Assembly (NCBI GenBank): GCA_016719785.1
Contig: JADJYJ010000007.1
Span: 251,954-315,953 of the forward strand
DNA length: 64,000 bases
Reading direction: 5' to 3'
Origin: Candidatus Amarolinea dominans
Lineage (GTDB): Bacteria; Chloroflexota; Anaerolineae; SSC4; Amarolineaceae
In this document: piece after piece, positions 53,640 to 63,328 of the stretch
Layout of the letters: every line of letters begins with the position of its first letter
How positions within the stretch are numbered: the first letter of the stretch is position 1
Program-made: the position numbers and the translations under genes
The notes under the pieces: model-generated
What the model was told of the DNA's origin: nothing
Database searches by the model: none
Seen by the model: only the letters and a program-made list of their open reading frames with translations

Positions 53640-53919
53640 GATTTAGAAAAAATGAAAAACCAGGCAAGATTTCCCTATCAGTTTTTCGTGGTTGCGTTCG
53701 CCTGGTCTTGGCTGGTCTGGCTACCACTGGTTTTGGCTAGTGTTGGTATCTTACCCATAGGCAAAGACCTTCTGAGTGCTTTGACCGTACCCGCCATTAT
53801 TGTGGGAGCCTTTGGTCCAGCGGCCGGAACCTTTTACTGTCTCAAGACATACCATGCTAAAGGTGCTATTCGCCAATATCTACGTGGTTTGCTGGATTTC
53901 CGTTTGGGCTGGCGGGCGT
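53504..53919 (+). repeat. Segmental duplication, source copy
   Basis: These ~416 bases, covering the 3' end of the C_GCAxxG gene and the first ~90 codons of the CPBP gene, recur at 57452-57868 with high identity. The downstream copy ends in a truncated CPBP gene. Confidence 0.85.
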
Positions 53920-54503
53920 GGCTCCTTCCTATACTCGTGCTAGGCGGGAGCACTTGGATCGCGTGGATGCTGCCGGAGCTTTGGGGTGAGCCGCGTGTGG
54001 ATATGCTCTTGCCCTCCCTATGGGCTTTTCCTCCGTATGTTTTGTTCACGATTCTATTAGGCGGCGGGCAGGAAGAACTGGGGTGGCGCGGCTATATTTT
54101 GGATCCCATGGAAGCACGCCTCGGGGCGTGGTTGGGGAACTTGGTGCTGGGAGTGATCTGGGCCTGTTGGCATTTGCCGCTATATTTTATCCAGGGATCG
54201 ACCCAGACGTTTATGCCTTTTGCTGGGTTTTTGTTAAATTGTGTGGGGTATTCTTGGTTCCACGCCTATGTGCGCCAAGCTTCTGGAAAACGTACTTGGG
54301 CCGGGTTGATTTCTCACGGTTGGGCCAATGCGTTTGTGCCCTTGTTCCCTACGGTAGCGATGGTTGCGGGGGCTGCACAGTCCCGTTATTGGATCTGGGT
54401 CAGCTTGACCTTTGTGATTGGGTTGATAACGATGGCGCTTTCGGGGACTCGACGCCATTCAAGTGATTTCAAAGGGGTGAATGATGATGACTCAAATCGC
54501 TAA
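53652..54503 (+). CDS. CPBP family intramembrane metalloprotease, copy 1
   Basis: The 283-residue protein has six to eight helices and the CPBP (Abi) motifs: QEELGWRGYILDPM (EExxxR), VIWACWHLPLYF (the HxxxF/His motif) and SHGWANAF. Catalytic Glu and His are all present, so it is probably active. Prokaryotic members act as membrane proteases and are sometimes linked to bacteriocin self-immunity. The ATG at 53652 has AGAAAAA upstream, a weak ribosome site. Its last 23 bases overlap the GNAT gene. The first ~90 codons are duplicated at 57601. Confidence 0.87.
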   Translation: MKNQARFPYQFFVVAFAWSWLVWLPLVLASVGILPIGKDLLSALTVPAIIVGAFGPAAGTFYCLKTYHAKGAIRQYLRGLLDFRLGWRAWLLPILVLGGSTWIAWMLPELWGEPRVDMLLPSLWAFPPYVLFTILLGGGQEELGWRGYILDPMEARLGAWLGNLVLGVIWACWHLPLYFIQGSTQTFMPFAGFLLNCVGYSWFHAYVRQASGKRTWAGLISHGWANAFVPLFPTVAMVAGAAQSRYWIWVSLTFVIGLITMALSGTRRHSSDFKGVNDDDSNR

Positions 54504-55050
54504 ACACATTAACTTTCCTAGCATAGAAACCGAGCGTTTGATCTTACGGCAAATGACACTTGAGGACACCGATTTTGTTTTCCAGCACTTCGGTGATTTG
54601 GCCGTGGCTCGATATCTCTTGGACGAACCGCCTTTGACAGAGTATGCTCATGCCCAGGAGATCATTCAATTCTTCTGTGAGCCAGAAGAGAAGACGCACA
54701 ATCGCTGGTTAGTGGTTCGAAAATCCGACCACCAGTCTATTGGCACATGTGGTTTCCATAAATGGGACAAACGCTATTTTCGCGCTGAAATCGGCTATGA
54801 TGTAAGCCCCAGTTTTTGGGGACAGGGCTACATGATGGAAGCTCTGCGGGCAGTTATCGCCAGTGGGTTCGAGCACATGAGGCTAAATCGGATTGAGGCT
54901 CTGGTGTATATCGAGAATGATCGCTCGATTCAACTATTGCGGAGACTGGGCTTCAAGCAAGAAGGTGTTCTTCGTGATTATTTTTGTTTGGACGGGAAGT
55001 TTTACGACCATTACCTTTTTGCCTTGCTACAGAGGGAATGGAAATCATAA
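54481..55050 (+). CDS. GNAT acetyltransferase, RimJ/RimL type
   Basis: A 189-residue protein with the GNAT layout: FPSIETERLILRQMTLEDTDFVF at the start, GYDVSPSFWGQGYMMEALRAVI (the CoA-binding A motif is QGYM..AL), and NRIEALVYIENDRSIQLLRRLGFKQEGVL near the end. Such enzymes acetylate protein N-termini, antibiotics or amines. The start could be any of three in-frame ATG/ATGs at 54481-54489. AAAGGGG lies upstream. The DNA is AT-richer than LuxR genes. It overlaps the CPBP gene by 23 bases, so the two are coupled. Confidence 0.87.
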   Translation: MMMTQIAKHINFPSIETERLILRQMTLEDTDFVFQHFGDLAVARYLLDEPPLTEYAHAQEIIQFFCEPEEKTHNRWLVVRKSDHQSIGTCGFHKWDKRYFRAEIGYDVSPSFWGQGYMMEALRAVIASGFEHMRLNRIEALVYIENDRSIQLLRRLGFKQEGVLRDYFCLDGKFYDHYLFALLQREWKS

Positions 55051-55096
55051 GATTATGTGTGACCCATCAAGCATCTCGGCGTGTTACTGGTAAACG

Positions 55097-55139
55097 CCGC
55101 CTAACAAGGCATGCCCTGGACGCTGGGGATTCTGCGGCA
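55097..55139 (+). other. attC-like core fragment GCCTAACAAGGC
   Basis: CGCCGCCTAACAAGGCATGCC lies just after the GNAT gene, followed by GGACGCTGGGGATTCTGCGGC. It resembles the left side of an integron attC site (core RYYYAAC). A matching GTTRRRY side was not found within the next ~100 bases, so it is at best partial. Confidence 0.3.
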
Positions 55140-55160
55140 TTTTCGAGTTGGATAAAGTAA

Positions 55161-56309
55161 ATGACAGACAATAAAGTAAAGCGACTTTCCATTCAATCAT
55201 TCGCACAAAAAGCAGGGCATATTATGTTGATCGTACTTGCTATCTTGTTGGCTTGCCTACTCATCCTTGTGGGCGTGCTGCAGCTATGGAGCCACGGAAA
55301 ACCGACCCCCTTCGTGGATGAAAACGGAAGTCCGCTGGCGGGCAGTATTTCGGAGAAAGTGTTTGTTAACATCAACGGTGTGGAGCAGGGGATGTTTATC
55401 AAGAGCAAAAATGCAACGCATCCAGTGCTGCTTTACCTGCATGGGGGTATGCCTGACACCTTTCTTACAAGGAGATACCCTACAGGTCTTGAAGACTATT
55501 TCACCGTCGTTTGGTGGGAACAGCGCGGTTCAGGAATATCCTACAATGCCGACATTCCACCGGAGACGATGACACTGGAGCAAATGATATCTGACACGCT
55601 GGAGGTGACGAATTACCTGCGCCACCGCTTCGGTAAAGAAAAGATCTACCTCATGGGACATTCGGGGGGAACCTTTATTGGCATCCAGGCGGCGGCACGG
55701 GCGCCAGAGTTGTACTATGCTTACATTGGCGTGGCTCAGATGTCAAATCAGCTTAAATCTGAAAGACTGGCGTATGAGTATATGCTTCAGAGGTTCAAAG
55801 AGAGCGGAAACACAAAAATGGTACGCAAACTCGAAGAAGCACCCGTCACGATGACGGATGGCACACCGGATGCATACCGTGCATTGCGTGACCCCGCCAT
55901 GCACAGCCTCGGCATCGGCACGACACATGATATGAACTCAGTCATCACGGGTATCTTCTTGCCGTCGCTGACAAGCCGAGAGTACACGTTAGGCGAAAAG
56001 ATCAATATGTGGCGCGGCAAATCCCGCTCCGGCATTAGCATTATCTGGGATAAAATTATCAGCACAGACTTGTCGAAACAGGTGCTTGAGCTTGACCTGC
56101 CCGTCTATTTCTTTGAAGGCATCTACGATTACACTTGCTCCTACACCGAGGCAAAATCCTATTTTGAGAAACTCAAGGCGCCAGTAAAAGGGTTTTACAC
56201 CTTTGAACAATCTGCTCACAGCCCATTGTTTGAAGAACCTGAAAAAATGGGGCGTATTTTGCAAGAGGATGTACTGGCAGGGACGAATAGCCTTGCTGAC
56301 ACAGAGTAA
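55161..56309 (+). CDS. Membrane-tethered alpha/beta hydrolase
   Basis: The 382-residue protein has an N-terminal helix (IMLIVLAILLACLLILVGVL), the linker DENGSPLAGSISEKVFVNI and an alpha/beta hydrolase. The oxyanion motif is YLHGGMP, the nucleophile GHSGGT, the acid in FFEGIYDYT and histidine in EQSAHSPLFEEPEK. It is the intact relative of the truncated gene at 34502 and more distant from that at 32404. The ribosome site GATAAAGTAA is weak. AT-rich codons suggest transfer. The CPBP gene follows after 55 bases. Confidence 0.87.
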   Translation: MTDNKVKRLSIQSFAQKAGHIMLIVLAILLACLLILVGVLQLWSHGKPTPFVDENGSPLAGSISEKVFVNINGVEQGMFIKSKNATHPVLLYLHGGMPDTFLTRRYPTGLEDYFTVVWWEQRGSGISYNADIPPETMTLEQMISDTLEVTNYLRHRFGKEKIYLMGHSGGTFIGIQAAARAPELYYAYIGVAQMSNQLKSERLAYEYMLQRFKESGNTKMVRKLEEAPVTMTDGTPDAYRALRDPAMHSLGIGTTHDMNSVITGIFLPSLTSREYTLGEKINMWRGKSRSGISIIWDKIISTDLSKQVLELDLPVYFFEGIYDYTCSYTEAKSYFEKLKAPVKGFYTFEQSAHSPLFEEPEKMGRILQEDVLAGTNSLADTE

Positions 56310-56364
56310 ATGGATGGTGTGCTACTTTACCTCATAGAGAAATCAAGGAAAGGAGAGTAAACCA

Positions 56365-56961
56365 ATGACTGATCGAAGCAAGACTGCGTGGGTCTTGGGT
56401 GGGGCAACATTAACTATGTTCAGCCCACTGGCGATGGTCCTGGCAGGGTATCGAATCCCCATGTTCCAGAATCTCGGCTTTGCGAGAGGAACAATGGCTC
56501 CTCCGATAGCGTGGATTCTCGCTACCATTGTCGGAATCGTATATGCGTTATACACGATGAGAGCCATCCCTTTCATTGCAAGTATGCAGCGCGAAGTCTC
56601 GCTGTTCAAACTCCTGGGGATTCTCTCTGCAGTGGTCGGCGGCATCGTCGAAGAGGTCTTCTTCCGACGTTGGATCATGGATATGCTGATGTCAAGAGGA
56701 TTCGCGTCCATAATCCAGGTTGGTGTATCCGGAGTCGCATTTGGTTTGGCACATGCCAGTTGGACACTACTCGCAAAGCGCGACTTCAAGGCTACGCTTC
56801 CGGCGATCATGTCAACGTCAATTCTAGGGATCTCCCTGGCTATCGTCTATCTCGCGGGCGGACGCAACTTGGGGCCTTGCATATTTGCCCACGTACTGAT
56901 AAACATCGTCATCGAACCGTGGCTGATGTTGTCGGCGGTCTCAGGCAAGTGGCGTACCTAA
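56365..56961 (+). CDS. CPBP family intramembrane metalloprotease, copy 2
   Basis: A 198-residue protein with about six helices and CPBP motifs VGGIVEEVFFRRWIMDML (EExxxR), SGVAFGLAHASW (His) and IFAHVLINIVIEPW. It is smaller than the copy at 53652 and not closely related to it. AAAGGAGAG lies 9 bases before the ATG. It is likely active. Role by context unknown; CPBP proteases recur among the array cargo. Confidence 0.85.
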   Translation: MTDRSKTAWVLGGATLTMFSPLAMVLAGYRIPMFQNLGFARGTMAPPIAWILATIVGIVYALYTMRAIPFIASMQREVSLFKLLGILSAVVGGIVEEVFFRRWIMDMLMSRGFASIIQVGVSGVAFGLAHASWTLLAKRDFKATLPAIMSTSILGISLAIVYLAGGRNLGPCIFAHVLINIVIEPWLMLSAVSGKWRT

Positions 56962-57009
56962 GAACCGAATCCAGAACAGAACGTAGAAACACAGAAGGAG
57001 AAGATTAGA

Positions 57010-57446
57010 ATGAACACTTCTCGCGGCAAGGCTTTGCTGAATGGACTACTGGCTTGGTTCATCGGTTTTGCACTCTATATGCTTCCGCGTTTGTCGTTGC
57101 CTTCCCCCTGGCCTTTGAAATGGGACCCCAGAAGCAAGGCTCAGCCGCTATCAGCCAGCAAATCAGCCAGAAGATAGCCACCCTGTATGCAGGCAGTTGG
57201 TTACTGCAAGTGGGGCTGATCGTCGTTGTTGGCCTGCTGGTGGTGTGGCGTGCTTGGGTTGTAGCGAAAGGGAGCGAGCAAAGACAACTGGTTAGCGGTC
57301 TGATTGTGGGAGCTGTGCCAGCGGTGCTGACGCCGGTGCTCCTGGCGTGGGGCGGATTTGGCTGGGTGGACATTGTAGCGATGCTGGTCTGCCTGGCTGC
57401 CGGTGTGACAGGTGGGTACCTGGCGAAGGCGCAGTATAAGTCATAA
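57010..57446 (+). pseudogene. Membrane protein with one frameshift
   Basis: AGAAGGAGAAG precedes ATG 57010, which encodes MNTSRGKALLNGLLAWFIGFALYML. Near 57078 the frame must move by one base to continue VVAFPLAFEMGPQKQGSAAISQQ, then three helices (LQVGLIVVVGLLVVWRAWVV, AVPAVLTPVLLAW, IVAMLVCLAAGVTGGYLAK). As written, no single frame covers it. No family recognised. Confidence 0.65.
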
Positions 57447-57451
57447 TGCCG

Positions 57452-57868
57452 CCTGGCGAGCGCCGATTATGAGTTCGAGTGCGCCAGCATCGTTGGGCGC
57501 AAGTTTGCGGATGTCGCCGACCACGCGGCTTATGTGCGCGAGGGCGGCTGCCCGAAAATTATCGAAGCTTTAGCCACCCCCGGCTAGGATTTTGAAAGAA
57601 ATGGAAAAGCAAGCAAAATTCCCCTACCAGTTTTTCGTGGTTGCGTTCGGTTGGTCCTGGCTGATCTGGCTACCACAGGTTTTGGCTGGTGCGGGTATCT
57701 TGCCCCTAGGCAAGGACCTGCTGAGTGTTTTGACCCCGCCCGTAACGATCCTGGCGATGTTTGGCCCAGCCGCCGGAACCTTTTACTGTCTCAAAACACG
57801 CCAGGGCAAAGATGCCATGCGCCAATACCTGCGCGGTTTGCTGGATTTCCGTTTGGGCTGGCGGGCGT
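57452..57868 (+). repeat. Segmental duplication, downstream copy
   Basis: High-identity copy of 53504-53919 starting at CCTGGCGAGCGCC right after a GCCG motif and ending within the CPBP frame. The boundaries mark recombination breakpoints. Confidence 0.85.
57601..57868 (+). pseudogene. CPBP gene truncated by rearrangement
   Basis: It encodes MEKQAKFPYQFFVVAFGWSWL and matches the first ~89 codons of the gene at 53652, then joins unrelated sequence before any catalytic motif. Confidence 0.85.
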
Positions 57869-58093
57869 TGATCCGTTCCGTATGCTGGCAGGCGCCCTCC
57901 TCCAACCGCTGGCCCCGGCAGCGATAGTAGCGCCACGGGTTGCCCTTGCCGGTCTTGGCATTACGCATATCCGTGCCGCTTTCCAGGGCGCGACCACAGT
58001 TTCCACAGAAGACCAGACCGGTCAGCAGGAACTCAGATTCATCATACAGGACGGCGAAATTCTCGGGCACCTTCTGGGTCGCTGACACGAACT
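57869..58093 (-). pseudogene. Serine recombinase zinc-ribbon remnant
   Basis: On the minus strand the frame reads EFVSATQKVPENFAVLYDESEFLLTGLVFCGNCGRALESG, then RNAKTGKGNPWRYYRCRGQRLEEGACQHTERI. This is the recombinase zinc-ribbon with CxxC..C..C of large serine recombinases. No catalytic Ser domain is present. The fragment starts and ends abruptly between the duplicated CPBP stretch and an HTH fragment, so it is a scar of a mobile element. Confidence 0.75.
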
Positions 58094-58295
58094 CGACCCC
58101 GTGGCGGCGCAGATCGCTCTTGTGGTACGCAGCATCCACCTGATCGCCTGTGGCAACACCAACGCCGACATCGCCTCGGCACTGACCATCAGCGTCAAGA
58201 CGGTGCGCAACCACGTCTCCAACATCCTCAACAAGCTGCAAGTGGCCAACCGGGCGCAGGCGGCCTTGCGCGCCCGTGATTCCGGTCTGGCATAG
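58090..58295 (+). pseudogene. LuxR-type HTH fragment
   Basis: It encodes ACGNTNADIASALTISVKTVRNHVSNILNKLQVANRAQAALRARDSGLA, a NarL/LuxR DNA-binding domain without the usual LTxRE start. No receiver domain precedes it. It abuts the recombinase scar. Confidence 0.72.
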
Positions 58296-58331
58296 GAACG
58301 GGCGAATCCACCACGCCTGCGCAAGGTGTGC

Positions 58332-58380
58332 GGCGGTGTAGCGAAGCCGTCGCCCGCGCCCGCGAACTGAGCCTGTTGTA
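58332..58380 (+). pseudogene. Another LuxR C-terminus remnant
   Basis: The bases encode AVARARELSLL then TAG, matching the C-terminal end of the MalT-like LuxR copies (AIARARELGLL). It is the right-most trace of the array. Confidence 0.5.
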
Positions 58381-58414
58381 GGGGTATGAGAACAGAGAGA
58401 TGTCGCCAGGATTA

Positions 58415-59069
58415 TTATCCCCAAGCCTGGCCCAGTCCGTGCTTCAGGGCCAGCACCGCGGCCTGAGTGCGGTCAGTGACTTCCAGTTTCATGAAGATAC
58501 TGGATACGTAGTTCTGAACCGTCCCTTTGGAGAGATACAGAGCGTCGGCAATGTCTGCATTGGATAAGCCCTTGGCGATCAATTTCAACACTTCTCGCTC
58601 CCGGTCGCTGAGATCTTCCCAAAGGTGGTGTCCCCCATAGGCCCGGAAGCGGAACGGGCGATCTGCCCGAACAGTTTGCCGGCTACCTTAGGGTCCACAT
58701 GCGTATCCCCGCTCACGGTGCCGCGAATGGCCGCAATCAGTTGCTCCCGAGGCGTATCCTTGAGCAAATACCCGGCTGCGCGGCTCGGATGGCATCGAAA
58801 ACCCAGACGTCATCGTCATAGGTGGTCAGGATCAGCACTTTGACCGCCGGGTAGGTCCGGTGGATTTCTCGGGTGGCCTGGGTGCCGTTCATGATGGGCA
58901 TGCGCAGGTCCATCAGCACCAGATCTGGATTCAGTTCCGCCACCAAATCCACGGCCTCGGCCCCATCATGGGCCACCCCTATCACCTCGAAATCCCTCAC
59001 CGTGCTCAGGATCACCTGCATCCCTTCGGTGACGATATCCTGGTCATCGCACAACACGATGCGAATCAT
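58415..59069 (-). pseudogene. NarL/FixJ-type response regulator with two frameshifts
   Basis: The receiver domain starts MIRIVLCDDQDIVTEGMQVIL; the phosphoacceptor Asp is in LVLMDLRMP and the conserved Thr/Lys parts in ILTTYDDD and LLKDTPRE. One base is missing near 58775 and another indel lies near 58625. Beyond it the third frame gives SDREREVLKLIAKGLSNADIADALYLS..VQNYVSSIFMKLEVTDR, a full HTH. All motifs are preserved across frames, so sequencing error or a very recent loss is likely. The gene starts 105 bases after the partner kinase ends. Confidence 0.82.
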
Positions 59070-59173
59070 TCTAACTCCTCATGTCTAGAACACTCCCCGG
59101 AGTCGGGTTCGTTTGGTCGAATGTCGTGCCCCCGGTTGGCCCACACGGACGAAAGCTCAATACCCAGGGCATT

Positions 59174-60455
59174 TCACAGAATCAGACGGATTCGTGTACC
59201 CGATGCCGGCTGGCTGTCGATTTCCAGACGTCCATCCAACATAGCCGCTCGCTCCCGCATGCCCTTCAGCCCATAGTATCCCTCTTCCATCACTTTGGAG
59301 GCATCAAAGCCCCGCCCGCTATCCTCAACCACCAACTGCCATTGGCCAGCAGTCTGCTGGCACAACGCTACCCGGATCTCCTGGGCATGCGCGTGCCTCA
59401 CTACGTTTTCGAGCGCTTCCTGGGCAACCCGGAAGATGCACTGCTCCGCTTCGGGCGAGGCCCTCTATCTGTTTGGGAAGGTCCGCCGTCAGCGCGAGTC
59501 CGGCCCGCTTGGCCGCGGATTCGGCCAGGTTGCGCAGGGCCAATCCCAGCCCCAAGTCTTCCAGCGGCGAAGCACGCAAGGCGTGAAGCGCTCTACGGCT
59601 CTCCGCCAGGCCGCCCCGGGTGTTGGCAATGGACTTGATCAACAGCGAGTGGGCCTGGTCCGGCGCCTCGGTCCAAACGCTGTCCACCGCCTCCAGTTGC
59701 ACGGCCAGGGAACTGAGGGTGTGGGAGAGGGTATCGTGCAGGCTCGCGCCAACCGGTTGCGCTCGCGGCTGGGGCCAGTTGGTCCACCGTCGCCGCATAG
59801 TTGGGCCAGCTTTTCATTGGCCTCGGCCAGTTTCACCCCGCTGTTCTCGCTGGGCCGTGACCAATCGCGCCACCACATAGCCCACCAGGGCCAACGTTAT
59901 GCTCCCGCCGACGGCCAGCGGGACCGCACCAACGGCGGTTGGGGTGGCCCAACCGATGACCCATGCGTTCATAGCGACGCTGAGCGCGGTGATCCCGATG
60001 GAGTAAAGAAGGGCGTGGGCCATGCCATACTGCCAGGCGATCAGCACCAGGGGGAAGAGCACGAAGAACAACAGGCGCCAGGCGCTGTCCTCGACCCGGT
60101 CGAATGACAGGAGGATGTTGCCGTTATCGGCGATGGACTGCAGATATACCAGGCGGTCGACCGCCGGCATGAAGCCGCTGACGATCAACGCCAGCGGCAG
60201 AAACCAACGGCCCATCCGATCCTGTAGCCCCGGCCAGTTCAAGTAAAGCAGGAGGATGCTCAGCCACACAAATCCCGTGCCCAACACCGGAATGGGCAGG
60301 GAGTCTCTCCCCAGGATCATGCCAATGAACCCCAGCAACATCAGGATTAGCTGCATGCCGGTCACTATTCGGAACACCGACAGCAAGCCCGGTTCCAGGC
60401 TGGTGGTCTCTGAGTGTCGCAGATCGTCCAGGATGGAAGCAATAGATTCGGCCAT
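59174..60455 (-). pseudogene. NarL-type sensor histidine kinase with several frameshifts
   Basis: From ATG 60455: MAESIASILDDLRHSETTSLEPG, six membrane helices (ILMLLGFIGMILGRD.. to ..AVGGSITLALVGYVVARLV), then a break. HisKA_3 appears as LHDTLSHTLSSLAVQLEAV in another frame (about 59690-59740), and HATPase_c as VVEDSGRGFDASKVMEEGYYGLKGMRERAAML in a third. At least three single-base indels separate them. A -10 TATACT lies six bases before the ATG, as in the LuxR genes. It signals to the regulator next door. Confidence 0.8.
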
Positions 60456-60461
60456 GCGGCC

Positions 60462-60467
60462 AGTATA
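60462..60467 (-). promoter_or_regulatory. TATACT box six bases before the kinase ATG
   Basis: On the minus strand TATACT, six bases, ATG, the same geometry as the three LuxR promoters. The -35 region is weak (TGTGAA at 16 bases). Confidence 0.45.
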
Positions 60468-60672
60468 CCACGGTTTGGCAGTCTTCACATCCTGAGTATA
60501 GCGGAAGCGGGGGACTGAAACCACCCCGACCACTCATAGGCATCCGTGAGTCGGCTCACATGGCGCCATGAACCTGCTCACGGTTTCCTGACACAGCCCA
60601 CTATTCCGCAAATGCGCATCCTGCTATGCTCAGGCCAGTGATTCAAGCAAGCTCACAAGAAGGGATAATCTC

Positions 60673-61022
60673 ATGAACAAGACTTTGCTAATCGTAGGCA
60701 TTGGGGTTGTAGGCGTCATTGCACTTGTCTTGATCCTGCTGCCACAGATCCTCAGTTGATTAATCAATTGCCCGGTGTAACCGATAGCGGTTGGGCAGGA
60801 CTTGGTGAATTCACGAACCCATTCCTGACCATCTGGGGCAATAATGATGGCGGTAATCTGGGCAATCCAGTCATTCAACAGACATTAATCGATCATATCC
60901 CGGGTTCAGCGGGTTGGGAGCATGTCCGCCTGCCAGAAGCCAGCCACTTCTTGCAGGATGATCAGGGCGAGGAAATTGCCCGCCGTGTCAACGAGTTCAT
61001 TGAGGTTACGTCGCAAGACTGA
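60673..61022 (+). pseudogene. Alpha/beta hydrolase remnant (haloalkane dehalogenase-like C-terminus)
   Basis: ATG 60673 encodes a membrane helix (LLIVGIGVVGVIALVLILL) and stops. From 60757 a different frame gives FLTIWGNNDGGNLGNP and HVRLPEASHFLQDDQGEEIARRVNEFI, the acid and histidine region of haloalkane dehalogenase-type hydrolases. The nucleophile part is missing, so an internal deletion is likely. Confidence 0.72.
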
Positions 61023-61082
61023 AACTCAGAAACAGCGCAACATTTACCTACTCAATTGAAGAAACCAGGAGAAAAAACGAAA

Positions 61083-62701
61083 ATGGAAAACAGAAAGATT
61101 CAATGGTTACCCACGTTGCTCATTGTATGGAATTTGATCGACATCGTGGTTCACGTAGGCCTCAACATGGCCGAGCCGTGGCGAATCGCCGGGAACATCG
61201 TTGGCATCGTTGCCGCATTGATCGTGTTCTTCGGTATACCAAATCTATGCGCCCCATATTCTGGGCGGTGCAGCCGTCGTTGTCATCGTTGTCAATGCGC
61301 TTCATGCGGCAGCGCATGGATTTGTCATTCCCATGCTGGTATTCATTGGGTTCACCCTCTTTTTGCTGCTCCGCTGGACACAAGTGATCCTTGCAAAGGG
61401 TGTTGCCCGTAACTTCTACTATCGCTGGTGGATGGCGCTCGTTGCCGCGCTGGTTGGCGCCGGTATCATTACGCTGAGCGGACCACGAGCCAGCCTGCCA
61501 ATCATTCTGAATCAACTCCACGATGGTGCTCTGGAAGGAGCCGACTACTGGCGTGATGAGCCGATGATCCTTAGCGCAGGCATGGGTTTCGATAACATCA
61601 TTGGCTTACCTGAATTGACCGAAGAGACGGTGCGTGAAGCGGGTGGCAGTTGGTATGGCTCAGTGACCTGCACCAGTGGCAAAGCGCCAGTCTTGGACAC
61701 CGCACCAGCACGACCCTCTCGAATATCGTCGAACGGTACTACAAAGGCTACGCCGATTACGATGATGGTTTGCCAATTGTCTTCAGTTGGCCGGTTGCCT
61801 CCGAAACGGTTGACGTGACCGATTTTAAATTCACGCTCAACACGGGGGAGGTCGTCTTCCCCCACTCCGCTGGAATGGTGCCCAACTGGGAACTAAATGA
61901 GCGGAACGTAGTCGTTGTCTTCGGCGATTTTGGCAATCGGGGCAGCGCAGCGAGGCTGACGTGATCTTTCCCGTCCAGCTAGAAATTGTGGCGGATGAAA
62001 CCCCGCTGCTGCGTGATCGGACCGGGCGGTCAGGAGTTCAACGCCGTCGGTCTCACCTGGGCAACGGACACGACGGCCTACGACGACAGAGGGCCCTTTC
62101 TTGTGGGTGCCAAGCTCAATTATGTAGGCTCAGTAGCGCCGGGAGAAGGGGGGTGTTCCGTTATTGGACAGCGGCAGTGGCTTACTGCCCAATGATGAAT
62201 TGCCCTCTACGATGAAGGTGATTTCCGCCTTCGTATTCTGACGACCGGCGGGTTTTCGCCCGACGGCGTCACCGGAGTAACCCCCGACATGTACGAAGAT
62301 TTCTTCCGTATCTACGTTAAAGGGGCAGATGGTGAAACGATTCTCCTTGAAAAAGTCGGTGTGGAGTATTCTGTGGCGGGTGGCACCTTGCGCGTTGTAG
62401 GTTTATCAGACCTCGGCCAAAAAGAGAATCCAGAGGCAGGCATCTACTACGACGGCTGCTATTCGGAAGACCGCGATAATTACATTGACATCATTCTTGT
62501 AGGCGATGAAGAAGCGGCCCGGAATATCACGTTTGTAGAGATTCCTTCCCTGGAAGGCGGCTATCGTGCATTCTATGTCCCCGGTGGACCTGGACCGGAG
62601 CCATTTGAAGGTGTTCGTTACACCGCCCCCGGTCCGGCAGATATGGAGCCGGTGATCATTGCGTTGGACGACCCGATGCGGGTTGATCGGGCAGCACCCT
62701 A
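61083..62701 (+). pseudogene. Large conserved hypothetical membrane/secreted protein, multiply frameshifted
   Basis: It opens MENRKIQWLPTLLIVWNLIDIVV with helices, shifts frame near 61245 (AAVVVIVVNALHAAAHGFVIP..), and continues with MGFDNIIGLPELTEETVREAGG. Shifts near 61660, 61950, 62010 and 62200 lead through GLPIVFSWPVASETVDVTDFKFT, PGGQEFNAVGLTWA and LRILTTGGFSPDGV to DRDNYIDIILVGDEEAARNI and a stop at 62701. These strings belong to one protein of ~500 residues that I recall as a conserved hypothetical. The strong conservation across so many breaks suggests sequence errors. It may be two genes fused. Confidence 0.65.
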
Positions 62702-62723
62702 GGAACCTCAATAAGGAAATATC

Positions 62724-62900
62724 ATGACCAGACGAAACATCATTGTTGGCGGTACAGTTGTCCTCGTTGCCGTTCTTGCCATCGGGCCTACTCTTTCTGC
62801 AGAGCAACGGCGCTGAGGAGCCCTCCGCCGCACGATCATCAACAACCAGGACCAAGCCAGCGAAACGGCAGATGAACTTCAGCGCACCGACCAAAGTCCG
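62724..62900 (+). pseudogene. Short gene with N-terminal hydrophobic helix, frameshifted
   Basis: AGGAAATATC precedes ATG 62724, encoding MTRRNIIVGGTVVLVAVLAIG; near 62790 a one-base shift gives FLQSNGAEEPSAA and a polar tail. It may be a small secreted protein gene. No family recognised. Confidence 0.4.
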
Positions 62901-62949
62901 CGCCCCATAGCGCCGAATTTGCAGCAGCAGAGGATTGATTGGAGACGCC

Positions 62950-63328
62950 ATGCCTATCGTAGGGTTATTCGCCATTGGGAGATTTTTCTTTCGGATCGCG
63001 GCCGCCTTGTGGCGTAAAGAAGGGACGCGCGGCCTGCTTCTGATCGCCTTTATCACCATTCTTTCTGGGACATGGTTCTATCATCAGTTCGAGCCTACCA
63101 TCACTACCTGGGTGGATGCCTACTTATTTCACGGCCATCACCCTCACCACGATTGGCTATGGCGATTTTAGTCCCACAACCCCACTTACAAAGATCTTCA
63201 CAACGTTCTACGTCTTGATCGGTTTGGGCATCATTGCCGGTGTGATCGGTCTGGTTGGCCAAACCGTGATCGAGGATGCGAATCGAACCCGGGCAAAACG
63301 CAATCCACAAGCACAGGACAATGAATGA
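62950..63328 (+). pseudogene. Two-helix potassium channel with one frameshift
   Basis: From ATG 62950: MPIVGLFAIGRFFFRIAAALW and a helix (LLLIAFITILSGTWFYHQFE). A one-base shift near 63118 leads into FTAITLTTIGYGDFSPTTPL, the K+ filter TIGYGD, and a second helix (FYVLIGLGIIAGVIGLVG). About 125 residues, as in KcsA/Ion_trans_2 proteins. As written the frame breaks just before the filter. Its last bases overlap the next start (ATGAATGA). Confidence 0.82.

Noticed and set aside
53504..57868. Insertion sequence bounded by the duplication
   Set aside because: No transposase lies between the copies and the unit between them contains unrelated single genes.
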